From the NCBI GenBank assembly GCA_021732585.1, contig JAKFUR010000029.1:1-37156 (forward strand): a DNA stretch of 37,156 bases. The letters are read 5' to 3'. Below the pieces are notes generated by a model. That model made no database searches, was not told the DNA's origin, and saw only the letters and a list, made by a program, of their open reading frames with translations. The stretch comes from Bacteriovoracaceae bacterium (GTDB lineage Bacteria > Bdellovibrionota > Bacteriovoracia > Bacteriovoracales > Bacteriovoracaceae). The position numbers and the translations under genes were made by a program. Shown one piece after another: positions 25,201-34,170 of the stretch. Numbering within the stretch: the first letter of the stretch is position 1; each line of letters opens with the position of its first letter.

Positions 25201-28200
25201 TGTTACTGCTGTAGGTGAGGTGAGCTGGAGAGTTTTTGTTTCGGCGACAAGAGAGGCGAGAGTACAACTCGACACACCCGATGCGTTGGAAGCCGAACAT
25301 GCCCCTTGCGAGTTCGTAGCACCGGTATTGGTGGCGTTGAAGATCGGCGTGATGCCGCTGATCGGGTTACTGAACACGTCGAGGATCGTGATGGTGATAA
25401 ACGAAGTCGCGACCCCGTTGGCGGTGACCGGGCCGGTGCCCGCGATAGTCGTAGTGGTGTTCGAGGCGGTGCCTGGAGTGAAGGTCACTGTTCCATCAGT
25501 TTTAGCCACTGGAGTGACGATCGCGAGAGTTTTTACTTCTGCCTTAGTTGATCTCACCGTACAAGTCGCAATACCCGAAGCATTGGTCACACCACACGCA
25601 GTCTGAGTGTTGCCGGTACCGGTTGTACTGAACGTTGGAGTTTGACCAGGGACCGGATTATTACTCGCGTCTCGCAACGTGATGGTCACAGTTGAGGTCG
25701 CCACGTTGTTGGCCGTCACAGGGCCCGAACCCACAATGTTTGAATTCGCCGCGATGGCCGCGCCGGCAGTGAAGGTCACAGTGCCATCAGCTTTAGTAAT
25801 CGGCGAGGTGATGGAAAGAGTTTTTACTTCGGCGATAGTAGAAGCAAGCGTACAGGTGGCGACACCGCTTGCATCTGTTGATGAACACGCCGACAGCGTG
25901 TTCCCGGTACCAGTGGCACTAAAGACCGGAGTGGTTCCAACCACAAAATTATTATTTGCATCTCTCAATGTAACGGTCACGGCAGACGTCGCGATACCGT
26001 CGGCGGTTACTGGACTTGTGCCAGTGATGCTCGAGTTTGCGATGGCCGCAGGGCCAGCAGTGAAGGTGATGGTGCCATCGGTTTTCGCAACAGGAGTGGC
26101 GATCGCAAGAGTTTTGATTTCTGCGACGGTTGATTTCACCGTACAGGTCGATTCACCGGAAGCATTTGTAGCACTACAGGCGGTCTGAGTGTTCCCCGTG
26201 CCGCTGGTGGTGAATGTAGGAGTGAGACCGGCCACAGGGTTATTGCTTGCATCTCGCAACGTGATCGTTACAGTTGATGTTGCTGTATCGTTAGCTACAA
26301 CCGGACCGGAACCCGTAATGCTAGAATTGGCCGCGATGGGTGTGCCGGCTTCAAAAACAACGGTGCCGCCGGTTTTACTAATCGGTGCAGTGATGGAAAG
26401 TGTTTTTGTTTCGGCCGTCGTTGAGGCGAGGGTGCAAGTTGAAACACCTGATGCGTTAGTGGCTCCGCAGGCCGTCTGAGTATTGTTAGTGCCTGAGGTA
26501 GAGAAGGTCGGTGTCTCACCGCTTACAGGGTTGCTGTTGGCATCAAGCAATGTGACGGTAATTGTTGAAGTCGCCACACCGTTGGCGGCTACCGGTCCTG
26601 AACCGGTGATTGTCGACGTCGCTACAGCTGCAGCGCCGGCGGTAAAGGTGACAGTGCCATCAGCTTTAATGATCGGAGTCGCGATTGAGAGCGTTTTGAT
26701 CTCAGCTTTAGTGGAGGTCATCGTACAGGTCGATTCACCACTTGCATTGGTGACCGAACAGGCATTGTAGGTGTTCACTGTTCCACTGGCACTGAAAGTC
26801 GGGGTGGTGCCCACAAGTGGATTGTTGTTGCTGTCTTTCAAAGTGATGGTGACCGTTGAAGTCGCTACGCCATCCGCAACCACCGGGCCTGTACCTGTGA
26901 TGCTTGAGTTCGCGATGGATGCAGCGTCAGCAGTGAACGTAACAGTGCCATCGGCTTTTACAAAAGGTGTGGCGATCGAAAGCGTTTTGATCTCGGCTTT
27001 AATTGAACTCAACGTACATGTTGATTCACCTGAAGCATTGGTGGCAGAGCAAGCTGAGGTCGTGTTGTCGGTGCCGGTAGCACTGAAGGTTGGTGTCTGC
27101 CCAGGCACTGGATTGTTACTCGCATCACGGAGCGTGATCGTGATGGTCGATGTCGCACTTCCATTGGCCACCACGGGACTTGTGCCCGTGATATTTGAAT
27201 TCGCCGCGATAGGTGTGCCGGCACTGAAGGTGACTGTGCCATCAGTTTTTGCAACCGGAGTCACGATCGCTAGAGTCTTCACTCCAGAGACTGTCGAACT
27301 CAAAGTACACGTCGCGACACCACTTACATCTGTGACTGAACACGCTGACAGCGTGTTGCCTGGGCCCGTAGCCGAGAACGTCGGCGTTTCGCCAGCGATC
27401 GGATTACTGAATTGATCCAAAATGGTGATGGTGACTGTTGATGTCGCCGAGCCATCGGCCACGATTGGACCGGTACCTGAGATCGTTGAAGGCGCCGCCG
27501 CTGGAGCGCCGGCCGTAAAGGTCACGGTGCCATCAGCTTTCACGATCGGCGTGGCGATTGAAAGTGTTTTCACTTCGGCTTTAGTCGAGGTGAACGTACA
27601 AGTCGAGATACCGCTCGCATCAGTTGCAGAGCAAGCGTTGTAAGTGTTGCCAGTACTTGTCGCGCTGAAGGTAGGAGTGGTTCCCACCACCGCATTGTTG
27701 TTGCTGTCCATCAATGTGATCGTGACTGTAGAAGTGGCGCTGTTATCAGCTACCACTGGACCAGAACCGACAATGCTTGAATTGGCCACAGCTGCGGAGT
27801 CAGCTGTAAAAACAACAGTCCCATCAGTTTTAGATACCGGAGTGAGAATCGAAAGAGTCTTAATCTCAGCTTTGGTGGAAGACAATGTACATGTGGCTTC
27901 ACCACTAACGTTGGTCACCGAACACGCCGAAGCCGTGTTGTTAGTACCGGATGAATCAAAGGTCGGCGTGAGCCCAGGCACTGGATTGTTACTGGCATCA
28001 CGCAAAGTTACAGTAACGGTTGATGTGGCACTGCCGTTCGCAATGACGGGACCGGTACCCGTGATATTTGAGTTGGCGGCGATCGGGGTGCCAGCACTGA
28101 AAGTCACTGAACCGTCAGTCTTTGCCACGGGAGTTACGATCGCAAGAGTCTTCACACCAGAAACTGTCGAACTCAAAGTACACGTCGCGACACCACTTAA

Positions 28201-31200
28201 GTTGGTGAGTGAACATGCTGACAACGTGTTGCCTGAGCCCGTAGCCGAGAACGTCGGTGTTTCGCCAGCGATAGGGTTGCTAAATTGATCCAAAATAGTG
28301 ACGGTCACGGTTGATGTCGCTGAACCATCTGCGACCACAGGACCGGTACCAGTGATGGTAGACGTGGCCACGGCCGGAGCACCAGCCGTGAATGTGACAG
28401 TTCCATCAGCTTTTACGATCGGCGTAGCGATAGAAAGTGTCTTCACTTCGGCTTTCGTCGAAGTGAGGGTACAGATGGAGTCACCTACTGCATCCGTTAC
28501 CGAACACGCGCCATAGGTGTTGCTGGAGCTTGTCGCACTGAAAGTAGGAGTGGTTCCCACCACCGCGTTGTTGTTACTGTCTTTCAAATTGATAGTTACA
28601 GTTGAGGTCGCGCTGTTATCGGCCACCACTGGGCCAGTACCTGTGATGCTCGAGTTTGCCACAGAAGCTGCGTCAGCGATGAAAGTGACGTCTCCGTCAG
28701 TTTTAGAAACCGGCGTGAGAATCGAAAGTGTTTTAATCTCAGCCTTGGTTGAAGACAACGTACAAGTTGCCTCGCCTGAGGCATTTGTGACTGAGCAAGC
28801 CGAGAGGGTGTTATTTGTTCCTGTAACACCAAAAGTCGGTGTGAAGCCTGGAACAGCACTGTTACTCGCGTCTCGCAAAGTCACAGTCACGGTTGATGTG
28901 GCACTGCCATTCGCAACCACGGGACCGGTTCCGGTAATATTCGAGTTAACTGCGACAGGTGTGCCGGCGGTAAAGGTAATCGAGCCATCCGTCTTCGCAA
29001 CGGGTGTGACAATCGCCAGCGTCTTCACGCCCGAGTCTGTCGACTTCGCGGTACAAGTCGAAATACCGCTGGCATTGCTGGCCGAACAAGCAGAAAGAGT
29101 ATTTCCAGTGCCACTCAAGCTGAAAGTAGGAGTAGTTCCACTCACAGGGTTACTAAAGGCATCCAAAAGAGTGATGGTGACAGTTGAGGTGGCCGTGTCG
29201 TTAGCGATAACTGGGCCGGTGCCTGTGATGGTTGAAGTGACCGCAGCAATGACGCCCGCGATGAATGTTACAGTGCCATCAGCTTTTATGACTGGCGTGG
29301 CAATCGAGAGCGTTTTTGTCTCGGCTTTCGTTGATGTCAACGTACATGTGGCGACACCACTTGCATTCGTGACGGAACAGGCATTGTAAGTGTTCGCAGT
29401 ACCACTTGAAGTAAAAGTCGGAGTTTCGCCCGCAACTGGATTGTTGGCCCCATCGCGCAAGGTGATGGTGATAGTCGATGTGGCCACACCATCCGCGACA
29501 GTTGTGCTTGTACCAGAGATGTTAGAATTAGCCGCGACAGGAGGGCCTGGTTCAAAGACTACAGTGCCGTCAGTTTTAGAAACCGGAGTGAGAATCGAAA
29601 GTGTTTTTGTCTCAGCAGTCGTTGAGGCGAGAGTACAGGTCGCCACACCACTAACATTCGTTGCCGAACAAGCCGCCACAGTATTATTTGTTCCGCTGGC
29701 CCCGAAGGTAGGAGTGAGGCCCTCAACAGGATTATTGTTCGCATCGTTGAGCGTGATCGTCACGGTAGAGGTGGCAAGACCATCAGCTACGACAGGACTT
29801 GTTCCTGTAATCGTCGAGTTGGCGGCCACTGGAGTTCCCGCTGTGAAAGTGACTGCGCCATCGGATTTCACGACCGGAGTTGCAATCGCCAGAGTTTTGA
29901 TTTCGGCTTTAGTTGACGTCAATGTACAAGTCGCTTCACCACTTGCATTTGTAACAGAACATCCGCTGTAGGTATTGTTCGTGCCCGTGGCATCAAAGGT
30001 CGGTGTGGTTCCACCGACTGGATTGCTGAAAGCATCCATGAGCGTGATGGTCACGGTTGAAGTGGCCACACCATCTGCTACGACCGGGCTTGTGCCGTTG
30101 ATCGTTGATGTTGCGATGGCCGGCGCACCTGCAATAAAGACCACAGTGCCATCGGCTTTGATGACAGGAGTTGTGATCGAGAGAACTTTACTCTCGGCTT
30201 TCGTGGAAGTGAGCGTACAGGTTGAAACACCGCTAAGATCACCCAATGAGCAGGCGCCATAGCTATTGGCCATACCGTCAGCGCTGAAAGTCGGGGTTTG
30301 GCCAGGGACAGGATTATTAGTGGCATCACGCAAGGTGATGGTGACGGACGATGTGGTCACACCATCTGCGGTGATGTTGCTTGTGCTGATGATGTTTGAG
30401 TTAGCGGCCACAGGTGCGCCGGCCGTGAAGGTGACCGTACCATCTGATTTATTAATCGGCGAAGTGATGGTGAGGGTCTTTGTTTCTGCTGTGAGAGAGG
30501 CGAGAGTACAACTAGAAACACCAGAGGCGTTGGTGGTGCTGCAACCGCCGTTGGTATTGTCTGAGCCCGTATCAGTGGCGAGGAAGAATGGATCCACACC
30601 TGCCACAGGGTTATTGAAAGCATCTAGCAAAGTAATCGTGATGAATGAGGTGGCGATTCCGTCGGCCGTGACCGGGGTTGTACCCGTGATGGTTGATGTG
30701 GCAACAGCGGCAGGCCCGGCGACAAATGTAACGGTACCGTCTGACTTGACGACTGGCGTGACGATCGCCAGCGTTTTGGTTTCAGCTTTGGTTGAACTCA
30801 ATGTACAGGTCGAGACACCAATCGCATCACCGGCTGAACATGCTGAAAGTGTGTTATTTGTTCCGCTAGCACTGAAGGTCGGTGTGAAGCCCGGTGCGGG
30901 GTTGCCGCCGGCATCTTTCAACGTCACTGTCACAGTACTAGTCGCGACACCATCTGCCACGATAGTGGTGGTACCACTAATCAAAGAAGTGGTGGCAACA
31001 GGTGGCCCTGGATCAAAGACAACTGTTCCACCGATTTTCACGACCGGCGTAGCGATGGATAGAGTTTTTGTTTCAGCTTTAGTAGAGCTCAGTAAACATG
31101 TCGACGAACCCGTAACATCACTGACACTACAACTGCCAGGAGTGTTTCCCGTTCCAGTCGCGGAGAAGGTCGGAGCGATGCCGGCCACAGGGTTATTGTT

Positions 31201-32592
31201 GGCGTCGGCGAGCATGATGGTGACGGTCGATGTGTCCACGTTATCAGCGATGACAGGGCCGGTACCACTGATATTTGAATTCGCGGCAACAGGTGCTCCC
31301 GCAATAAACACCACACTTCCACCGGCCTTAACGACGGGTGTGACAATGGCGAGATTCTTAATCTCAGCTTTCGTTGAGGCCAGCGTACAAACTGCGTTGC
31401 CTGAAACGTTCGTTATTCCACAAGCACCCAAGGTGTTGTTCGTACCGTCAGCAGAGTAGGTGGGAGTCTGGCCAGCGACTGGGTTGTTAAACACGTCTGC
31501 GAGGTAGATTGTAATAGTACTAGTGGAGAGACCATCTGCGATGACAGGTCCGCTGCCAGTAATCGCAGCGTGTGTGGCATCCACTGCACCGGCGATGAAG
31601 AGCACGCTGCCGTCAGGTTTTGTGACGGGTGAGGTGATAGTAAGAAGTTTGCTCTCCGCTTTAGTCGACGCCAAACTACAAACAGATTCTCCGTTGGTGT
31701 CGGCAACAGAACAGGCACCCAATGTGTTGGCCGTACCACCAGCGCTAAAAGTAGGAGTCTGACCTGGAACTGGATTGTTGCCGGCATCACGAAGAGTCAC
31801 TGTGACGACACTCGTAGCAACACCATCGGCAACAATAGATGTGGTGCCTGAGATCGTCGAAGTGGCAGCTGATGGGGCACCAGCGATGAAAGTTACGCTA
31901 CCATCAGCTTTGTTAATCGGTGAGGTGATGGAGAGGGTCTTAACTTCAGCGATAGTTGAAGCGAGCGTACAAGTTGCAACACCGCTCGCATTCGTCACTG
32001 AACAACTCGAAGGGGTGTTGCCTGTTCCGCTGGCACTGAAAGTCGGTGTTTGGCCGGGCGCTGGGTTGTTGGCAGCATCTCTTAGAGTCACAGTGATGTC
32101 TGAAGTCGCTACTCCATCAGCTTCTGTCGGAGAGGTTCCGGTGATATTCGAGTTAAGCGCAGAAACAGGGCCTGGATGAAAAACAACAGTTCCGCCATTG
32201 ACGATGATCGGCGAAGTCAGTCGCAACGTTTTCGTTTCCGCCATCGTCGATGTTAAATTACAGCGCGACATACCAGTGGTCACGGTGACAGAGCAGGCGT
32301 CATAGGTATTGGCGCTGCCTGTATCAGTCGCAGTAAACGTAGGTGTTACACCTGCGACACCTTGGCCTTTACTGTTCCTCAAAAAGATTGTGATGGTGGC
32401 AGGAGATGTGCCATCGGCTTGGATCGGGCCGTTCCCAGTTATGGTCGCCTGAGTAACGATCGTGACCTCACCCGGTGTCCCTGTGGTGACACTTGAACCA
32501 CCTTCGCCGCCACCGCCGCTGCAGGACGACAGCAACCCTAGGAGGGACAGGAGAAGTAAGGTGAATAGAGGCGTTGAACGCAGGAGCCTCAT
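22225..32592 (-). CDS. Giant lipoprotein with 31 tandem Ig-like (BIG-1/invasin-type) domains
   Basis: A 3455-residue surface protein. The N-terminus is a lipoprotein signal (LGLLSSC, Cys24) followed by a Gly/Ser linker. Residues about 49-3066 are 31 tandem domains of about 97 residues, with the core pattern GTGPVVADGVATSTVTITL, then NNPVPGQTPTF, then ACSVTNASGVATC, then KTDGTVTF, as in BIG-1/invasin repeats. Each domain has one pair of cysteines ten residues apart. The last 389 residues are a different beta-rich region (domains around DNATDTRVYIPLMAND and YEVRYNSSS) with two cysteines near the end. There is no autotransporter barrel, so the lipid anchor probably holds it on the outer membrane with the unique C-terminus as distal tip. 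The likely role is adhesion or a surface fibre (inference). The start lacks a clear Shine-Dalgarno. Confidence 0.9.
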   Translation of the reverse strand: MRLLRSTPLFTLLLLSLLGLLSSCSGGGGEGGSSVTTGTPGEVTIVTQATITGNGPIQADGTSPATITIFLRNSKGQGVAGVTPTFTATDTGSANTYDACSVTVTTGMSRCNLTSTMAETKTLRLTSPIIVNGGTVVFHPGPVSALNSNITGTSPTEADGVATSDITVTLRDAANNPAPGQTPTFSASGTGNTPSSCSVTNASGVATCTLASTIAEVKTLSITSPINKADGSVTFIAGAPSAATSTISGTTSIVADGVATSVVTVTLRDAGNNPVPGQTPTFSAGGTANTLGACSVADTNGESVCSLASTKAESKLLTITSPVTKPDGSVLFIAGAVDATHAAITGSGPVIADGLSTSTITIYLADVFNNPVAGQTPTYSADGTNNTLGACGITNVSGNAVCTLASTKAEIKNLAIVTPVVKAGGSVVFIAGAPVAANSNISGTGPVIADNVDTSTVTIMLADANNNPVAGIAPTFSATGTGNTPGSCSVSDVTGSSTCLLSSTKAETKTLSIATPVVKIGGTVVFDPGPPVATTSLISGTTTIVADGVATSTVTVTLKDAGGNPAPGFTPTFSASGTNNTLSACSAGDAIGVSTCTLSSTKAETKTLAIVTPVVKSDGTVTFVAGPAAVATSTITGTTPVTADGIATSFITITLLDAFNNPVAGVDPFFLATDTGSDNTNGGCSTTNASGVSSCTLASLTAETKTLTITSPINKSDGTVTFTAGAPVAANSNIISTSNITADGVTTSSVTITLRDATNNPVPGQTPTFSADGMANSYGACSLGDLSGVSTCTLTSTKAESKVLSITTPVIKADGTVVFIAGAPAIATSTINGTSPVVADGVATSTVTITLMDAFSNPVGGTTPTFDATGTNNTYSGCSVTNASGEATCTLTSTKAEIKTLAIATPVVKSDGAVTFTAGTPVAANSTITGTSPVVADGLATSTVTITLNDANNNPVEGLTPTFGASGTNNTVAACSATNVSGVATCTLASTTAETKTLSILTPVSKTDGTVVFEPGPPVAANSNISGTSTTVADGVATSTITITLRDGANNPVAGETPTFTSSGTANTYNACSVTNASGVATCTLTSTKAETKTLSIATPVIKADGTVTFIAGVIAAVTSTITGTGPVIANDTATSTVTITLLDAFSNPVSGTTPTFSLSGTGNTLSACSASNASGISTCTAKSTDSGVKTLAIVTPVAKTDGSITFTAGTPVAVNSNITGTGPVVANGSATSTVTVTLRDASNSAVPGFTPTFGVTGTNNTLSACSVTNASGEATCTLSSTKAEIKTLSILTPVSKTDGDVTFIADAASVANSSITGTGPVVADNSATSTVTINLKDSNNNAVVGTTPTFSATSSSNTYGACSVTDAVGDSICTLTSTKAEVKTLSIATPIVKADGTVTFTAGAPAVATSTITGTGPVVADGSATSTVTVTILDQFSNPIAGETPTFSATGSGNTLSACSLTNLSGVATCTLSSTVSGVKTLAIVTPVAKTDGSVTFSAGTPIAANSNITGTGPVIANGSATSTVTVTLRDASNNPVPGLTPTFDSSGTNNTASACSVTNVSGEATCTLSSTKAEIKTLSILTPVSKTDGTVVFTADSAAVANSSIVGSGPVVADNSATSTVTITLMDSNNNAVVGTTPTFSATSTGNTYNACSATDASGISTCTFTSTKAEVKTLSIATPIVKADGTVTFTAGAPAAAPSTISGTGPIVADGSATSTVTITILDQFSNPIAGETPTFSATGPGNTLSACSVTDVSGVATCTLSSTVSGVKTLAIVTPVAKTDGTVTFSAGTPIAANSNITGTSPVVANGSATSTITITLRDASNNPVPGQTPTFSATGTDNTTSACSATNASGESTCTLSSIKAEIKTLSIATPFVKADGTVTFTADAASIANSSITGTGPVVADGVATSTVTITLKDSNNNPLVGTTPTFSASGTVNTYNACSVTNASGESTCTMTSTKAEIKTLSIATPIIKADGTVTFTAGAAAVATSTITGSGPVAANGVATSTITVTLLDANSNPVSGETPTFSTSGTNNTQTACGATNASGVSTCTLASTTAETKTLSITAPISKTGGTVVFEAGTPIAANSSITGSGPVVANDTATSTVTITLRDASNNPVAGLTPTFTTSGTGNTQTACSATNASGESTCTVKSTVAEIKTLAIATPVAKTDGTITFTAGPAAIANSSITGTSPVTADGIATSAVTVTLRDANNNFVVGTTPVFSATGTGNTLSACSSTDASGVATCTLASTIAEVKTLSITSPITKADGTVTFTAGAAIAANSNIVGSGPVTANNVATSTVTITLRDASNNPVPGQTPTFSTTGTGNTQTACGVTNASGIATCTVRSTKAEVKTLAIVTPVAKTDGTVTFTPGTASNTTTTIAGTGPVTANGVATSFITITILDVFSNPISGITPIFNATNTGATNSQGACSASNASGVSSCTLASLVAETKTLQLTSPTAVTGGSVVFTAAAPSASTSTIAGTGPVTADGVETSTVTITLRDVNSNPVPGQTPTFDATNTGTTNVYGGCTMGDTGGVSVCTLAATKAEVKTLSITAPVSKPVGGTVTFIAGAPGSQSTITGTGPVLADGIADSTITITMRDDFGNIVAGETPEFEASGTDNIYDDCSVGNASGVSTCLMQSTTAEVKTLSITVPTSVTGGTVTFTSGAAVAATSTITGTSPVVADNVATSTVSVTLRDVNNNPVAGQTPTFTTTGTGNTQTACGVSNASGVSTCTVRSTRAEVKTLAIATPFVKTGGTVTFNPGAANATNSLITGNGPIAADGTSTSTITITLRDVFNNNISGTTPTFSATGTGNTLGGCSVSNASGVSTCTLASIVAETKTLAIVAPVAKTGGTVVFQSGGASALNSTIAGTGPVIANGVATSTVTINLRDGLNNPVAGVTPTFSATNTGTTNVNGACSASNASGVSTCTLSSTRAEVKALSIATPVTKLGGNVTFNAGPVSATTSTIAGTSPNLADGVDFADITVTLLDAFNNPIVATVPTFSATGTLNTPTACTSSNASGVSTCTLRSTKAEGKTIALVTPVAKAGSTLDFNPNGIDIQVPIDMISLGLLSTTAVLTFERSRTSLNTDDYIAQSNTYFFEVNAQNTNTTTAYTVSLINNAGVQISDSIITIPANSTVARRLRVEFTPTAGANIYRIRVSGTATASQVRINSARIIVEQDNATDTRVYIPLMANDESLDNATDNGNNGVVLRTTSTTIATSATYMSYWQRVDSNYDAIPPGTPWTFEALASIATSTASGFVRLYNRTSGLQVAQVAATGSTVPQLVSTSFASNATNFADNTAYEVRYNSSSTASNRIFKAGIWVRLKYLKRAETIWRLSMRRTTTTTGNYDAVEGRALYESAVWTNPQAFFQTVGQGTGCTQTLFNVSNTDSGTAGLTAVSGSAVTHGTAQAVLRSGAVTLVDNDRYIMRQATASGTCLMSSTYLVIRATE
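23395..32448 (-). repeat. Array of 31 repeats of about 291 bp encoding Ig-like domains
   Basis: Counted by eye from the ADG and Cx10C landmarks. Most units are exactly 97 codons; a few are 98-99. Amino-acid identity between units is high while codons vary, so most copies are old or selected to stay in frame as protein modules. Confidence 0.9.
26617..29235 (-). repeat. Higher-order repeat: three copies of an 873-bp, three-domain unit
   Basis: Domains 12-20 fall into three A-B-C units at 29235-28363, 28362-27490 and 27489-26617. Type A has SGVKTLAIVTPVAKTDG, type B has ANGSATSTVTVTLRDASN, and type C has DSNNNAVVGTTPTFSAT. Sequence near 27290-27420 and 28163-28293 is nearly the same at exactly 873 bp spacing, so the second and third units look like the most recent duplication. 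Confidence 0.85.
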
Positions 32593-32601
32593 AAGAACAC
32601 T

Positions 32602-32607
32602 ATTTTA
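32602..32607 (-). promoter_or_regulatory. Possible -10 element of the giant lipoprotein gene
   Basis: On the minus strand GAGTAAAATA includes TAAAAT (32602-32607), ending nine bases before the ATG. The same ten bases occur upstream of the glycine-rich protein gene (22167-22172 holds its TAAAAT). No good -35 is seen at either site. Confidence 0.3.
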
Positions 32608-32767
32608 CTCACAAATTGAGGCAAACTTAAAACCCAAACCGAGTGTTAGGATTTGCCCTAAAGATAGTATCGGTCAGCTATTAAGAAATACTCAATAATA
32701 AATAAGTTGATTGTGAAATCGAACACTTAGGCGAGTACTTATTAATCCTGCTACAAGGAAAACGCCT

Positions 32768-33424
32768 CTAAAACGACATCTCAGGCACATTTGCTGGGAT
32801 GACGAGCTCAGCCTCGGTCTTAGTCTTAATTTCTTCAACCGAAACCCCAGGTGCACGTTCGAGCAAATGAAACTTTCCATTCTCAAGCTTGAGAACCGCA
32901 AGGTCAGTCACAACCAGCTTCACGCAGTTCACACCGGTGAGTGGCAGAGAACATTTCTTGAGAATCTTCGAAGCGCCATCTTTAGAAGCATGAGACATCG
33001 CGACGATGATATTTTCCGCGCCGGCGACAAGATCCATAGCACCGCCCATGCCTTTGATGAGCTTGCCGGGAATCATCCACGAGGCAAGAGCGCCGGTTGA
33101 ATCCACTTCGAATGCACCGAGAACTGTGAGGTCCACGTGACCACCACGGATCATGGCGAAAGAATCTGCCGATGAGAAAAACGCTGCACCTGGTATCGTT
33201 GTGACGGTCTGTTTACCGGCGTTGATCAAGTCCGCATCGATGGTTTGCTCAGTGGGGAATTCGCCCATACCCAAGATGCCATTTTCTGACTGGAGCATGA
33301 CGCTCATACCTTTTGGTACGTAGTTCGCCACGAGTGTAGGAATGCCAATGCCGAGATTCACATAGTAGCCATCTTTAATTTCGCGAGCGATACGTTGTGC
33401 GATTTGCTCTCTAGAAAGTGCCAT
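32768..33424 (-). CDS. scoB: 3-oxoacid CoA-transferase, subunit B
   Basis: The catalytic subunit of succinyl-CoA:3-ketoacid (or acetoacetate-type) CoA-transferase, which moves CoA between succinyl-CoA and a keto acid in the cytoplasm. The 218 residues fit the B subunit. Landmarks are the N-terminal [18 protein letters not shown], the SENGILGMG motif with the catalytic Glu47 that forms the CoA thioester, and [15 protein letters not shown]. It starts two bases after subunit A. Substrate choice (acetoacetate or another short keto acid) cannot be read from the sequence. It supports use of ketone bodies or amino-acid-derived acids. Confidence 0.95.
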   Translation of the reverse strand: MALSREQIAQRIAREIKDGYYVNLGIGIPTLVANYVPKGMSVMLQSENGILGMGEFPTEQTIDADLINAGKQTVTTIPGAAFFSSADSFAMIRGGHVDLTVLGAFEVDSTGALASWMIPGKLIKGMGGAMDLVAGAENIIVAMSHASKDGASKILKKCSLPLTGVNCVKLVVTDLAVLKLENGKFHLLERAPGVSVEEIKTKTEAELVIPANVPEMSF

Positions 33425-33426
33425 AA

Positions 33427-34128
33427 TTATTTCCTTACCGTGCGCTGTTCAATGCGTTTTTCAAAGTTTCCTTTGATCACGCGATTCACATAAATGCCGG
33501 GAACGTGAATGAAGTTTGGATCAAGTTCACCGGGTTCGACGATCTCTTCGACTTCCGCCACAGTGATTTTGCCGGCCATCGCAATCATGGGATTGAAGTT
33601 CATGGCGGTCTTGCGGAAAATCAAGTTGCCGTAGGTGTCGGCTTTCCATGCACGGACCAAGGAGAAGTCGGCTTTTGGGTAAGCATGCTCAAGAATGTAC
33701 GAGCGGCCGTTGATGACTTTCGAGTCTTTGCCTTCGCCAATCAATGTGCCGTAGCCCGTAGCTGTGAAGAACGCTGGAATCCCAGCGCCAGTGGCGCGGA
33801 TTTTCTCAGCAAGTGTTCCTTGCGGCGTAAGTTCAATCTCAAGCTCGTTAGAAAGTACTTGTTTCTCAAAGAGAGCGTTCTCACCCACGTAACTCGAAAT
33901 CATTTTTTTGATTTGTTTTTTCTCTAGCAACAATCCAAGGCCAAAGCCATCTACTCCGGCATTGTTGGAAATGCAGGTGAGGTCTTTCTGACCGTGGTCA
34001 TAGATCCACTTGATGAGACCTTCGGGAATGCCACAGAGACCAAAGCCGCCGACCATCAAGAGCATGTTGTCTTGAAGTCCGTTCATGGCCTGATCGTAAT
34101 TAGAGACGACTTTATTGAAGCCTTGCAT
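33427..34128 (-). CDS. scoA: 3-oxoacid CoA-transferase, subunit A
   Basis: The partner subunit of the CoA-transferase, 233 residues, with landmarks [34 protein letters not shown] and a C-terminal half that includes [24 protein letters not shown]. It forms a heteromer with ScoB, encoded directly downstream. The gene lies 42 bases after the stop of the endonuclease gene on the same strand. It appears to have its own promoter, with a 23-bp palindrome over the start of transcription and the Shine-Dalgarno. Confidence 0.95.
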   Translation of the reverse strand: MQGFNKVVSNYDQAMNGLQDNMLLMVGGFGLCGIPEGLIKWIYDHGQKDLTCISNNAGVDGFGLGLLLEKKQIKKMISSYVGENALFEKQVLSNELEIELTPQGTLAEKIRATGAGIPAFFTATGYGTLIGEGKDSKVINGRSYILEHAYPKADFSLVRAWKADTYGNLIFRKTAMNFNPMIAMAGKITVAEVEEIVEPGELDPNFIHVPGIYVNRVIKGNFEKRIEQRTVRK

Positions 34129-34132
34129 GATG

Positions 34133-34160
34133 TTTACCTCACTGAGTGAGGCAAATTATC
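34133..34160 (-). promoter_or_regulatory. scoAB promoter and palindromic operator candidate
   Basis: On the minus strand TGTGATAAT (34155-34163) is an extended -10 element. It abuts a near-perfect 23-bp palindrome at 34133-34155: TTT-G-CCTCACT, centre C, AGTGAGG-T-AAA, with one mismatched pair. The palindrome covers the expected transcription start and includes the GAGG ribosome site of scoA. It fits a repressor operator of the TetR or GntR kind, or an mRNA hairpin over the ribosome site. Confidence 0.5.
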
Positions 34161-34170
34161 ACAGCAGAAA

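Noticed and set aside
23447-31459. Many long plus-strand open frames (up to about 424 codons) opposite the giant lipoprotein gene
   Set aside because: They repeat with the same period as the Ig-like array, have no ribosome sites, and arise because the antisense of the Thr/Ala/Val-rich repeat has few stops.
23395-32448. Regular repeats considered as a CRISPR or non-coding satellite array
   Set aside because: Units are about 291 bp, stay in one reading frame throughout and encode a recognisable protein domain.
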